Made by a program: the position numbers and the translations under genes. Under the pieces are notes generated by a model that was not told the origin of the DNA, did no database searches, and was given only the letters and a program-made list of their open reading frames with translations. From NCBI GenBank assembly GCA_902597385.1, contig CACJXQ010000006.1, positions 1 through 64,000 on the forward strand: a stretch of 64,000 nucleotides of DNA, read 5' to 3'. This DNA comes from an uncultured Pseudomonadota bacterium (GTDB taxonomy: Bacteria; Pseudomonadota; Gammaproteobacteria; Ga0077536). This document shows, one piece after another, positions 21,099-31,344 of this stretch. Within the stretch, counting starts at the first letter, position 1; each line of letters opens with the position of its first letter.

Positions 21099-22028
21099 AT
21101 GGTGAAAGAGAAAGGGTCTTATCCTAGAATAGAGGAACACTTGGAACAGCATAATATAGTTCTCTTCATGAAGGGTTCCAAGGCTACACCACAGTGTGGT
21201 TTTTCTGCCAAAGTTGTCAATATATTGGAGGAGGTCGTTGATGGCTTCCATTCAGTGGATGTCTTGCTCGATCCTCAATTGAGAGAAGACCTAAAAATTT
21301 TTTCTGATTGGCCTACAATCCCCCAACTGTTTGTGAATAAGGAATTCATAGGCGGGTGTGATCTTGTCGAACAGCTTTTTATTTCAGGAGAATTGCACGA
21401 ACAACTAGGCGAGGAAAAAAACGATAGATCTACTGTACCTAAAATTCATGTAAGTGAAGAGGCAGCGGCGGTGATTAAACAAGGAGTGGATAGATCAGGA
21501 AATGAAGTTTTACATCTGACTATCGACGAATCGTTTAATCACGATTTTAAAATAGGACCAAAAGATCCGTCTAGGACTTGTGTATTAGCTGGTGGTGTGG
21601 AGATTCATCTCGATCGAGATTCCCTTGATCGTGCTTCTAATCTTAGGATCGGAATGATCGATTCAGATAAAGGGTACGGATTTGAGATCTTCAATCCCAA
21701 TGTAGCCAGTGGTTTCAAAGATATCTCTGTTCAAGAGCTGAAGGAGTTGGAGGATAGCGGAGAGGAATTCTTTTTATTTGATGTTCGAACGGTGGAGGAA
21801 CGTAAGATAGCTTGTCTCCAGAATTCGATATTACTTGATGAAAGTGCTGTTGAGACTATAAAAAATATCGACCAAGATACACGACTTATTTTCTACTGCC
21901 ATTCGGGTGTTCGAAGCCAAGAGGCTGCAAAGTACTTTTTTGATAAAGGCTACACTCAATCCTTTAATTTGGTTGGCGGGATAGATGCCTGGTCGGTTTA
22001 TGTGGACCCAACGATACCAAGATATTAA
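21099..22028 (+). CDS. Three-domain fusion: monothiol CGFS glutaredoxin (Grx4) + degenerate HesB/IscA-like domain + rhodanese
   Basis: FMKGSKATPQCGFSAKVVNIL; middle region VEIHLDRDSLDRASNLRIGMIDSDKGYGFEIFNPN; C-terminal LIFYCHSGVRSQEAAKYF rhodanese loop. Confidence 0.85.
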   Translation: MVKEKGSYPRIEEHLEQHNIVLFMKGSKATPQCGFSAKVVNILEEVVDGFHSVDVLLDPQLREDLKIFSDWPTIPQLFVNKEFIGGCDLVEQLFISGELHEQLGEEKNDRSTVPKIHVSEEAAAVIKQGVDRSGNEVLHLTIDESFNHDFKIGPKDPSRTCVLAGGVEIHLDRDSLDRASNLRIGMIDSDKGYGFEIFNPNVASGFKDISVQELKELEDSGEEFFLFDVRTVEERKIACLQNSILLDESAVETIKNIDQDTRLIFYCHSGVRSQEAAKYFFDKGYTQSFNLVGGIDAWSVYVDPTIPRY

Positions 22029-22067
22029 TATTAACTCGTCGAATTTCACGCTGCGGTGTTTTCAAAT

Positions 22068-23657
22068 CTACAATAAAGCTTGCCGAATATCCCCAAGAAT
22101 TTTTGTAAAGTAAGCCGTAAATTGTGCTCCAGCGACTCCATCTATTACCCTGTGATCATAGGAAAGTGTAATTGGTAAAATCAGCCGGGGGACAAAAGAG
22201 CCATCCAGCCAGACTGGGCTCATCTTAGAAGGGGAAATACCAAGGATTGCTACCTCTGGTATATTTATTACCGGGGTGAAGTTAGTACCAGATATTCCTC
22301 CGAGATTAGAAATAGTGAAATTACCGCCCTCGATATCAGATGGGGTTATTTTGTTTGTTCGAGCCTTTTCAGCTAGTTCTTGAATATTCTCCGCTATTTC
22401 TAGAACCCCTTTCTTGTCTGCTTCCTTTATAACGGGAACAATCAACCCTCTTTCCGTGTTGACGGCGATTCCTATGTTCACATACTTTTTTTGGGTTATG
22501 CTCTTTAAGTCACTATTTAGTGATGAGTTGAACCTGGGAAATTTTTGTAATGATTTGGCAGCAGCGTTGACGATAAAGGCTAATAAGGTCAATTTAGTGC
22601 TCTTTTTGTTGGTTTCTTCTAGTTTCCTTCTTCGAAAGCGCTCCAATTCGGTAATATCAGCTTCATCCATCTGGAAAACATGGGGTGCGGTAATCCAACT
22701 TCGGTGTAAACTCTCCCCTGTTAATCTTTGGACTTTAGTGAGCTCAACCCTATCAATATCCCCAAATCGACTATAGTCTATCTCAGGTAAGGAGGGCAGA
22801 TTTCCGAAGGTTCTTTTTTCTTCATCATTTATCTTCAAATTCTCTTTCACAAATTCCCGAATGTCTGAGTGTAAAATTCTCGATTTTTTGCCACTCCCCT
22901 GAACTATTCTTATGTCGACGCCAAGCTCTCTAGCGAATTTTCTTACAGAGGGGCTTGCATGAGGCACCAAGTAGGATGTTTTGGGGAAGTTGGAAGTTTC
23001 TTCCCTTATAGAAGAAATATCTTTCTCTTTGGGTCCAATCGAATTTGAGGTTTCAGGAATTGCTTCTTTTGGAGAGGCTTGGAGTTGGTTGGTCGTTTCA
23101 TTTTGCCTCGATGGAGAGATGAGAGCGACTAGATCTCCTTCGCCAACTTTATCTCCGAGTCCTACACAAACTTTTTGAACTAGCCCGTTTTCAGGGGAAG
23201 GAAGATCCATGGTTGCTTTGTCGCTTTCAAGGACAACCATGGTTTGCTCTTTCTTTATCTCGTCCCCGTCTTTCACTAGTATTTCTATGATATCAACTTC
23301 ATCAAAGTCACCTATATCGGGTACGCGAATTTCGGTGGTCTCTGCAGATGTATGGAGTGCGACTAAATCGGTTGTTTCTCTGCCTACAATAGCCATGTCT
23401 TTTTCTTCTCGTTCATTTTCCATTGTGGACAATTCTTCTATTTCAAATGCTTTGTCGCCTTTGCTTACCTTATCCCCTACTGATACTAAGATTTGACCTA
23501 GCGTCCCTGAAGCAGGTGATGGGATATCCATGGTTGCCTTGTCACTTTCCAAAGTCATTAGAGGCGTTTCTATAGATATTTTATCTCCTACAGAAACCAA
23601 TATCTCTATCACATCGACTTCCTCAAAGTCCCCTATGTCTGGTATAAGTACGTCCAT
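22068..23657 (-). CDS. aceF: Pyruvate dehydrogenase E2, dihydrolipoamide acetyltransferase (two lipoyl domains)
   Basis: Two lipoyl motifs [12 protein letters not shown] and [27 protein letters not shown]3-binding region; [15 protein letters not shown] catalytic motif. Confidence 0.96.
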   Translation of the reverse strand: MDVLIPDIGDFEEVDVIEILVSVGDKISIETPLMTLESDKATMDIPSPASGTLGQILVSVGDKVSKGDKAFEIEELSTMENEREEKDMAIVGRETTDLVALHTSAETTEIRVPDIGDFDEVDIIEILVKDGDEIKKEQTMVVLESDKATMDLPSPENGLVQKVCVGLGDKVGEGDLVALISPSRQNETTNQLQASPKEAIPETSNSIGPKEKDISSIREETSNFPKTSYLVPHASPSVRKFARELGVDIRIVQGSGKKSRILHSDIREFVKENLKINDEEKRTFGNLPSLPEIDYSRFGDIDRVELTKVQRLTGESLHRSWITAPHVFQMDEADITELERFRRRKLEETNKKSTKLTLLAFIVNAAAKSLQKFPRFNSSLNSDLKSITQKKYVNIGIAVNTERGLIVPVIKEADKKGVLEIAENIQELAEKARTNKITPSDIEGGNFTISNLGGISGTNFTPVINIPEVAILGISPSKMSPVWLDGSFVPRLILPITLSYDHRVIDGVAGAQFTAYFTKILGDIRQALL

Positions 23658-23681
23658 TTTCTTGGCCTTATCTCACTTTAG

Positions 23682-26330
23682 TTAACTGTAGATCGGGTTG
23701 ATTTTGTCTGGATTTATCTTGTATCTATCTATAACGTCTAATACTAGTTCGTTTGAAACAAAACCCTCATCAGCCAGAGCTTTTAAAGCGGTTAGCACAA
23801 TAAACGTGGAATCCACTTCAAAATGCTCTCTAAGTTTTCTACGAGAGTCGGATCTTCCGTAACCATCAGTACCAAGTACTTTGTAAGTATTAGGTATGAA
23901 CTCTCGGATCTGATCGGCGTAAGCTTTCATGTAATCAGTTGCAGCAACACATGGACCTTCAAATTTCTCTAGAGATTGTTCCACAAAACTTTTTCTCGGT
24001 GTCTCCAACGGATGCAATGTATTCCATCGATCACAATCCAATCCTTCTTTACGCAGTTCGTTGAAGCTGGTTACGCTCCAAATATTTGCCCCAATGTTGT
24101 AAATCCCCTCTAGTATTTCACCAGCCCTAATGACTTCTCTTAGTATTGCACCGCTTCCTAAAAGCTGTATTTTCGCATCAACATTTTCTTTGAAGAGGTA
24201 CATACCCTTTAAAATGTTTTTCTCTTGTCCTTCGGGCATGGCTGGATGAGAATAGTTTTCATTCATTACGGTAATGTAAAAGAATATATTTTCCTGATCT
24301 TGGTACATTCTTTTGAGTCCATTATGGATTATCGTTGCTAGTTCATATCCAAAGGTAGGATCATAACTAAGACAGTTGGGAATAGTGGATGCCATTAAAT
24401 GGCTGTGGCCATCTTGATGCTGTAATCCCTCCCCGGCCAACGTAGTTCTCCCGGCAGTCCCGCCGAGCAAAAACCCTCTCGCCTGCATATCGCCTGCTGC
24501 CCAGGCCAGGTCTCCTACTCTTTGAAAGCCAAACATCGAATAAAATATATAGAAGGGAATCATCGGTAAATCATGATTTGAGTATGAGGTGGCGGCCGCT
24601 ATCCAAGAACACATAGCCCCAGCTTCATTTATCCCTTCTTCTAGGATTTGCCCTTGGATATCTTCACGATAGTACATAAGCTCGTCATGGTCTACAGGTT
24701 CATAAAGTTGGCCAACAGCGGAGTAAATACCTAGTTGACGAAACATGCCCTCCATTCCAAACGTTCTGGCTTCGTCGGGGACAATGGGAACGATTTTTTC
24801 TCCGATCTGCTCGTTCTTCGTGAGAGCATTAAGTATTCTAACAAACGCCATGGTGGTAGACAGTTCTCTTTCGCCTGAGCCACCAAGGAGGCTATCAAAA
24901 ATAGAAATTGCTGGTATCTCTATTTGTGTCGACCTAGTTCTCCTTTTCGGGAGAAAACCCCCAAGAGCTTCTGTCCTTTCCCGGAGGTAAACCATCTCCG
25001 GGCTATCTTCGGGTGGACGATAGAACGGGGCATCCGCTATGTCGGCATCAGAGATCGGTATATTGAATCTGTCTCTGAAGATTTTCAGTGCCTCCTCACC
25101 CATTTTCTTTTGTTGATGCGTGATGTTTTTCCCTTCTCCTGCTTCTCCCATTCCATAACCCTTTACGGTTTTGCATAATATCACTGTTGGTTGGCCCTTA
25201 TGGTTAACAGCGTTTGCATATGCAGCGTAAACCTTGTGAGGGTCGTGTCCCCCGCGATTGAGTCGCCAAATATCCTCGTCGCTCATATTTGCAACCATAG
25301 CCTTCAGTGTTGGATCTTTGCCAAAAAAATGCTCTCTCACAAAAGCACCGTCGTTAGCCTTGTAGGCTTGATATTCTCCGTCTACAGCCTCTTCCATCCT
25401 AGAGACAAGTTTTTGATTCTTGTCTTTTGCAAGAAGAGGATCCCACGCAGATCCCCAAATTACTTTGATGACATTCCAACCAGCCCCTCTAAAGTCGGAT
25501 TCCAGTTCTTGAATTATTTTTCCATTCCCTCTCACTGGGCCGTCTAAACGTTGAAGGTTACAGTTTATGACGAAAATGAGGTTGTCTAATTTTTCTCGGG
25601 AGGCTAAAGCGGCAGCCCCGAATGCCTCAGGTTCATCCATTTCGCCATCACCCATAAATGCCCAAACTTTTCTATCGTGGTCATTAGCTAATTTTCGGTT
25701 CGCTAGGTAGCGCATGAAGCGCGCCTGATAAATTGCCATGATAGGACCAAGCCCCATAGAAACCGTTGGAAATTGCCAAAAGTTAGGCATTAACCAAGGG
25801 TGTGGGTAGGAGGATAAACCATTTTCCCCAACTTCTTGTCTGAAATTACCTAGTTCATTCTCATCTATTAGTCCCAGAAGATATGCTCTTGCGTAGACAC
25901 CTGGAGCTGAGTGGCCCTGGAAAAAAACAAGATCGCCCTCGTGAGATTTATTTGGTGCGCGCCAGAAATGGTTGTAGCCAACATCGTATAGCGTTGCAGC
26001 ACTAGCGTAGCTTGCTATGTGCCCTCCCAATTCGCTGTTCTTCCTGTTTGCCTGAACGACCATGGCTAGGGCATTCCAACGACTAATAGATCTTATCCTC
26101 ACTTCTAATGCTGGATCGCCAGGCGTGTACGCTTCATTTTGAGGGGGAATGGTGTTGATGTAGGCAGTTTCTGCAGAATAAGGCAGATTGACACCAGACC
26201 GCCTAGCGGTATCAATCAATTGCTCTAGAATAAAGTGGGCCCTCTCACTTCCTTCTAATTCAACTACCGCTTGTAGGGCTTCGAGCCACTCTTTTGTCTC
26301 TTCCGAATCTATGTCATTTTTTAAAGCCAT
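23682..26330 (-). CDS. aceE: Pyruvate dehydrogenase E1 component (homodimeric AceE type)
   Basis: 882 aa; FFQGHSAPGVYARAYLLG, FMGDGEMDEPEA, VPDEARTFGMEGMFRQLGIY. Confidence 0.97.
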   Translation of the reverse strand: MALKNDIDSEETKEWLEALQAVVELEGSERAHFILEQLIDTARRSGVNLPYSAETAYINTIPPQNEAYTPGDPALEVRIRSISRWNALAMVVQANRKNSELGGHIASYASAATLYDVGYNHFWRAPNKSHEGDLVFFQGHSAPGVYARAYLLGLIDENELGNFRQEVGENGLSSYPHPWLMPNFWQFPTVSMGLGPIMAIYQARFMRYLANRKLANDHDRKVWAFMGDGEMDEPEAFGAAALASREKLDNLIFVINCNLQRLDGPVRGNGKIIQELESDFRGAGWNVIKVIWGSAWDPLLAKDKNQKLVSRMEEAVDGEYQAYKANDGAFVREHFFGKDPTLKAMVANMSDEDIWRLNRGGHDPHKVYAAYANAVNHKGQPTVILCKTVKGYGMGEAGEGKNITHQQKKMGEEALKIFRDRFNIPISDADIADAPFYRPPEDSPEMVYLRERTEALGGFLPKRRTRSTQIEIPAISIFDSLLGGSGERELSTTMAFVRILNALTKNEQIGEKIVPIVPDEARTFGMEGMFRQLGIYSAVGQLYEPVDHDELMYYREDIQGQILEEGINEAGAMCSWIAAATSYSNHDLPMIPFYIFYSMFGFQRVGDLAWAAGDMQARGFLLGGTAGRTTLAGEGLQHQDGHSHLMASTIPNCLSYDPTFGYELATIIHNGLKRMYQDQENIFFYITVMNENYSHPAMPEGQEKNILKGMYLFKENVDAKIQLLGSGAILREVIRAGEILEGIYNIGANIWSVTSFNELRKEGLDCDRWNTLHPLETPRKSFVEQSLEKFEGPCVAATDYMKAYADQIREFIPNTYKVLGTDGYGRSDSRRKLREHFEVDSTFIVLTALKALADEGFVSNELVLDVIDRYKINPDKINPIYS

Positions 26331-26412
26331 ACCTGACTCCTGTTGACCAAATGTTCTTCATGATTTTTGTTTTTCTGATTTATTCGAGTTTCACTCGGAG
26401 GTTTCTCTAGAT

Positions 26413-26895
26413 TTATTTACAAGGTCTAATCTGTTCGCATTTTACACCTTTTTCATAAATAAATTTCACTAGGGAGGATCCTGCAGCAAATCTTTCATTT
26501 AGGACACGTATTGTTTTACCCCGATCAATCTCTAGAATAAAGCAATCTGCGTTATCTCCTTCTCTAGTGCATATAAATTCGATAGGACTGCTTTTGTTAA
26601 AGTATGAGTGTAAAAGGTAACCATCCGCAGTTTTTTCCCACCTCCTGACGAATCTTTCATTAGTGCATTGACAAGATTGGTATCTATCTGCAAGCTCCAC
26701 GAATTTGCCGACGGTCAGGAAAGGGTGGTTACTCCCTTCAAGGCGGTTGACAATTTTCGCACTCAAAATATCTCGGGGAGTTGTAGTCTGTTTCGCTATA
26801 GAACGACTTTCTTCCGAAAATTTGGTATATCCTGAGCAACCCATTAAGGCAAATACCATAAGGCATATGAGGTAATTTTTACATAAATTATTCAT
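26413..26895 (-). CDS. Hypothetical lipoprotein
   Basis: Lipobox-like CLMVFALMGCSGY; Cys-containing remainder; no family recognised. Confidence 0.6.
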   Translation of the reverse strand: MNNLCKNYLICLMVFALMGCSGYTKFSEESRSIAKQTTTPRDILSAKIVNRLEGSNHPFLTVGKFVELADRYQSCQCTNERFVRRWEKTADGYLLHSYFNKSSPIEFICTREGDNADCFILEIDRGKTIRVLNERFAAGSSLVKFIYEKGVKCEQIRPCK

Positions 26896-27769
26896 TTAAA
26901 TTATTGAGGTAAAAGGCCGTTTTTTCTTTTTCGAAATCTATCCGAGCTATCATCAAATTGATTACTTTTTTGATTAGATGCTCCAGTTTTGAGTTTGGGC
27001 TGTAATCGGCATTGGTAAAAAAATCTATTCTGTTAGCATTAAGGAGTTGTTGGCACACTTCTACGGCTTTTTTGTCGCCAGATTTGTGTACTGCAATAGC
27101 GTAGCCCCCATAGTTTTTCACCACGGTCATTGAAGGCACATCTGTTAAACCATCTCCAATGTAAAGCATGTTCCTGAAAGGTATAGGGCGATCGCTCTCC
27201 GGCATAAACAAATTTATGTTTTCTGATGTTTCTTCCAATCCTTTATTTATCCTAAATAAGTACTGGGTTTTAGCCGTGTCATTAATCACGGTGGTTGGAA
27301 ATCGTGCGACTTCATGATGATCGAAATAGTATTCTGAGGCATAAATCTTTTGGAAGAATTTTTTGATGCTTACACCCTCTAGAATTTCTCCAAGACCAGC
27401 AGAGACAATGTAATGTTTGGTTTCGACGGTACCTCGACTTTGCTCTTCTGTATATTTGTTTATTCTGTCAAACCAACTTTCTACGCCAGGGTAATATTTA
27501 ATATGACTCGCAAGTTGGCGCAATGACTCTCTACTAAGATGAGCTTTTTTCTGCTCTATTTTTTCGATGAGTAATCGCATGTAAGTCAAGATGGAGTCGC
27601 CACCAGTTCGCCTTTTCTCTTCATCTACCTCACTCCAGAATTGCTCTGCCTCTAAGCCTAATTCGGGTAAAACAGTGTACTCTTGCATGGGTTGGGGTGT
27701 TAGGGTGCCATCAAAATCGTAAACAAAGGCAAGTCGGTTTTGCTTTAGAATTTTGGTGCTGTCTTTCAT
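26888..27769 (-). CDS. HAD-superfamily hydrolase
   Basis: VYDFDGTLTPQP motif I; YIGDGLTDVPSM late motif. Confidence 0.85.
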   Translation of the reverse strand: MKDSTKILKQNRLAFVYDFDGTLTPQPMQEYTVLPELGLEAEQFWSEVDEEKRRTGGDSILTYMRLLIEKIEQKKAHLSRESLRQLASHIKYYPGVESWFDRINKYTEEQSRGTVETKHYIVSAGLGEILEGVSIKKFFQKIYASEYYFDHHEVARFPTTVINDTAKTQYLFRINKGLEETSENINLFMPESDRPIPFRNMLYIGDGLTDVPSMTVVKNYGGYAIAVHKSGDKKAVEVCQQLLNANRIDFFTNADYSPNSKLEHLIKKVINLMIARIDFEKEKTAFYLNNLNE

Positions 27770-28059
27770 AATGTTTCTCTAAAACCTTTAAGTACTCTTC
27801 GGACATTGATTTTCGGAAATACCTAACAACAAAATCGCTCGAAATGCAAAGCTCCTTACTCTGTTTTGGTTGCCCACCAAGGCGTATGTTAGGTTCGCCT
27901 CAGTTGATAGACACGAGGGTGGGTTTGCTCAACTTAGCCTCTTTCAAATCCCTCAGTCTGGGAAAGTAGCATGAACCTAGCTGAAAAGCTTCCTCCGTAT
28001 TTTTCTAACGCTAATTTCATTCTTATTTAGACCGTTGGCCAACGTGAATAACGCGGGTT

Positions 28060-28743
28060 CTATTTACTTTTGTCTCGAAAGATGGCCAGAATCACCCGGC
28101 AGGCAGTTTTGGGGCTAGGTATGACAAAATTAGCAACTTCCCGAATTTTATTGCTCGGGTACACCGTGTCTGGCACCAGTATTGTGAACATGTTTGCCGC
28201 CACGGCTGATTCTACCCCAATCGCTGAGTCTTCTACTGCTAAACATTCTTCAGGATGATAGCCGAGCGCCTCAGCTGCTTTTAGAAAAATCTCTGGGTCC
28301 GGCTTCCCGTTTCTCACCTGATCTCCCCCAATTATAATGTCGAACGGGTCGTGTATCCCAGCTATTCTCAATGAGCGCTCGGCTTGTTCGGTTGGAGTTG
28401 AAGTTGCCACAGCTAAGGGGATTTTTTCTTCACTTAGGCGCCTAAGTAATTCCGGAATGCCTGGTTTCGGAGAGATTCCGTTCTCCTCAGTATGAGAAAT
28501 CCAGTTATATGCGAAAATCCGTTTGAAATCTTCAAGCGGAAATTTCGGTCCTAGTGATTTTACTATGGCTCTCTCCAAAGATTCTCTTGGTAATCCAACC
28601 CAGGTGCTGTAGGTTTTTTCATCAATGGAGAATCCTAATTCTGAGGCGCTGCGATTAGCTATTAATTTGAAAAGTGGTTCGGAATCTATGATTGTTCCGT
28701 CCATATCGAAGATCGCTGCTGACAATTTTTTGAAATTGCCCAC
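28060..28743 (-). CDS. HAD-superfamily hydrolase, beta-phosphoglucomutase-like
   Basis: AIFDMDGTIIDSEPLF, GKPDPEIFLKAAEALG, VEDSAIGVESAVAA. Confidence 0.9.
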   Translation of the reverse strand: MGNFKKLSAAIFDMDGTIIDSEPLFKLIANRSASELGFSIDEKTYSTWVGLPRESLERAIVKSLGPKFPLEDFKRIFAYNWISHTEENGISPKPGIPELLRRLSEEKIPLAVATSTPTEQAERSLRIAGIHDPFDIIIGGDQVRNGKPDPEIFLKAAEALGYHPEECLAVEDSAIGVESAVAANMFTILVPDTVYPSNKIREVANFVIPSPKTACRVILAIFRDKSK

Positions 28744-29288
28744 TAGATTTCTCTCATCAAGCTGTCAAGTAAATTTTTAGGCTCTTGGTTAATAACCATT
28801 TGCTTCTCTAGGCTATGGTGCGTTAAAGCATTCTTTTGAAAGTGTTTAAGCATTGCAAAGAGTGGGGTGTAGAATCCATTCAAGTCCAAAAAACCAATTG
28901 GCTTAGTTAGCTGCCGAAGCTGAAGAAGAGCCAATACTTCCGTAATCTCATCTAAGGTGCCTATCCCTCCAGGCAAAGCTATAAAACCATCGGCCATTTT
29001 AAGCATCTCTTTTTTTCTTTCGAACAACGTTTTGACCACTCTTTTTTCATATTGGTGATTTTTAGGATTTTCAACTTGGTTTAGAAAGGTTGGTATGACT
29101 GCAATCACATCCCCGCTCTTTTCGTGACACCCAGATGCGACCGCGCCCATTAATCCCTGGTTCCCACCCCCGTAAATTAAAGTTAAGCCTCTCAGGGCTA
29201 ATTCTTCCCCGAGTGACCTGCTTTTTTCAAAAAAAAACTGATTGCCTACCTGTGATCCACAGAACACACATATTTTTTTCGTGCCCAT
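28743..29288 (-). CDS. LOG-family protein (TIGR00730-type; nucleotide 5'-monophosphate phosphoribohydrolase-like)
   Basis: ICVFCGSQVG, LIYGGGNQGLMGAVA, ALPGGIGTLDEITEVL (PGGxGT motif). Confidence 0.92.
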   Translation of the reverse strand: MGTKKICVFCGSQVGNQFFFEKSRSLGEELALRGLTLIYGGGNQGLMGAVASGCHEKSGDVIAVIPTFLNQVENPKNHQYEKRVVKTLFERKKEMLKMADGFIALPGGIGTLDEITEVLALLQLRQLTKPIGFLDLNGFYTPLFAMLKHFQKNALTHHSLEKQMVINQEPKNLLDSLMREI

Positions 29289-29294
29289 AATTTA

Positions 29295-29897
29295 TTAATA
29301 CGCCATCCATATTAAAGTTGAGTTTTCCATTACCCAGTTTCCCGAGCTATCTTTTTTTAAGCCCAAAAAGCGCCCAGTGCCGCAATTTGGACCGCAGTGG
29401 TATTCGACGAGTACGATGCTCTTTTCTAACTGTGCATCAAAACCTGGTTTGGAGAGTCTTATAAACCCATCAGTATTTTTATATCGTTTTGAGAATGTGT
29501 CCCAAGTAGCATTTAAATCCTTGTCTTTAAAAATTAAATTAAAATCTTTTTTTGTTAAGACTTTGTAGTTGATTGACAGGTCTAAGCTTTCAGTAATTAT
29601 TTGACGTTTGGAATTCTTTTCTTTCCAATCATTAAGTATTTCTTCCTGAGAATTTAATTCTTCCATTAATTTTATCTGCTCAGCATGGCCAATAGTATGC
29701 AAAGTGTTTCCAGTTGATTCTTCATGGATGAGTACTTGGCTTCTCGCAGAACCTCTTCCCTGATGTAAGATCTCGCGATAGATCGCGACCTCTTCCTTTT
29801 GGAAAATTATTTCACCAAAAACTTCTGGAGCAAGCAAATTGGAAATAACCAAAAAAACGATAATTCGAGATCGATTCATTTTTCCTATGGAGCTCAA
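29295..29897 (-). CDS. Hypothetical secreted protein
   Basis: N-terminal signal-like segment IIVFLVISNLLAPEVFG; C-terminal VEYHCGPNCGTGRFLGLKKDSSGNWVM. Confidence 0.55.
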   Translation of the reverse strand: MSSIGKMNRSRIIVFLVISNLLAPEVFGEIIFQKEEVAIYREILHQGRGSARSQVLIHEESTGNTLHTIGHAEQIKLMEELNSQEEILNDWKEKNSKRQIITESLDLSINYKVLTKKDFNLIFKDKDLNATWDTFSKRYKNTDGFIRLSKPGFDAQLEKSIVLVEYHCGPNCGTGRFLGLKKDSSGNWVMENSTLIWMAY

Positions 29898-29900
29898 CTT

Positions 29901-31295
29901 TCATCTATCCGCTGTTATAGCTTCTCTTATCTGATTTAAACTAGAGAGGTCTTCTAAACTATCCAGTAGGCCTAGAATCTTGATGCTAGATTCCTCACCT
30001 AATAAATTGGCGCAATTAGCTGAGAATTTTTCCTTTATCTCTGATTTGCTGAGGGGGTTTCTCAATGATCCACGGTTGTATTTTACCTCTACCTCTATCG
30101 TTTGATTATCTGTGGTCTCGACAATTATTATGCCAGAGAAATATTTCGGATACAGTGACCTGTCAGTATCTGTGTAGTAGATCTTGGTTGCTAGATCCAG
30201 TACCGAGGGATTGCTCAAGGCATCGGCGGTGAGTTCTTTCAGAGTGAAACGGTTATACACGAAAACTGCGGATATGATGTAAGGTATGCTGAATTGAGCC
30301 TCATAAGAATTGGCGGGGCGTCTTTTCTTGACTATTGGTTCGCATACAACTGGGATTTGGTCCCTGTGTACCAAAGCTGTAATTTTCCTTATCGAATTGG
30401 ATGTTAGTTTATGCTCTCTCTTCAACTTTAAAGCACAATCAGCGAAGGCATGGTTGAAATGACAAGCGGGATACGGCTTTATTGCGTTCCCAAGAGTCTG
30501 CCATGTAGTTCCTAAGGTGTTAATTTCTCGGTAGATCTCATTTCTTTTATCTTTGCCAAGTAGGTTTTTAAAGAGACCAAATTGTCCTTCCAAAGGTCGT
30601 TTAGGACCTACGAAATTATGTTTTGCTAAGGACGCGGCTGTTATTCCAGAGACAGCAGCCCATGCAGGGTGGATTCTTTTAGTCCAAGCTCCCTCTGTTA
30701 TGAATTCCATATTCCCCGCTGCCATGCTAGATACAATACCGATGGCATTCTGGATTTGAATAGTACTTAAATTATATAAATAGGATGCCGTAATAGTGCA
30801 ACCAAAGGCCCCAATTATCCCAGTGGGGTGGTGCCCCAGTTTTTGTAATTGACCCTCGGCCACTATTCCAATCCTAGCCGTTATCTCGGTTCCAAATATG
30901 AAAGCTACTAGTGTTTTCATGCCAGGGGAGTTAGTTTCCAATCCAACGCTTAAAGCGACCGGCCATAAACTACTAGAGCAATGGGTGACGGCGTCCAAAT
31001 GTGTATCATCGTAATCCAACCCGTGAATTAATGCTGCGTTACAGAAGGCGGCATCTCGCATTGATAAACCCTTACTTTGTCCTATTACTGGAGAGGTGCC
31101 CGGTCCAGAGAGTTCAGTCATTGTTTTTAAAACAGTTTGACTAAAATCGAAACTTCTTGATGCATAGGCGATCCCTACGGTGTCGATAATGCAAAGCTTA
31201 GCAAGATCTAGAACATTTCTAGGTATTTCTTGGGCTGGAAACGAGTTGGTGAAGGCAGAGATAAGTTCCGATATTGAATTTTCTTGAATGTTCAT
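29901..31295 (-). CDS. MmgE/PrpD family protein
   Basis: LIHGLDYDDTHLDAVTHCSSSLWPVALSVG, KPYPACHFNHAFADCAL. Confidence 0.9.
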   Translation of the reverse strand: MNIQENSISELISAFTNSFPAQEIPRNVLDLAKLCIIDTVGIAYASRSFDFSQTVLKTMTELSGPGTSPVIGQSKGLSMRDAAFCNAALIHGLDYDDTHLDAVTHCSSSLWPVALSVGLETNSPGMKTLVAFIFGTEITARIGIVAEGQLQKLGHHPTGIIGAFGCTITASYLYNLSTIQIQNAIGIVSSMAAGNMEFITEGAWTKRIHPAWAAVSGITAASLAKHNFVGPKRPLEGQFGLFKNLLGKDKRNEIYREINTLGTTWQTLGNAIKPYPACHFNHAFADCALKLKREHKLTSNSIRKITALVHRDQIPVVCEPIVKKRRPANSYEAQFSIPYIISAVFVYNRFTLKELTADALSNPSVLDLATKIYYTDTDRSLYPKYFSGIIIVETTDNQTIEVEVKYNRGSLRNPLSKSEIKEKFSANCANLLGEESSIKILGLLDSLEDLSSLNQIREAITADR

Positions 31296-31344
31296 TTATC
31301 CACTATTTTATTAATGATATCGTAAAGCATTGTTGTAGTGGAGT

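Noticed and set aside
27770-28059. Considered 6S RNA, 4.5S RNA or tRNA-Sec for the intergenic structured region
   Set aside because: No matching consensus segments, no T-loop GTTCGANTC and no known 6S neighbours; kept only as an unassigned candidate.
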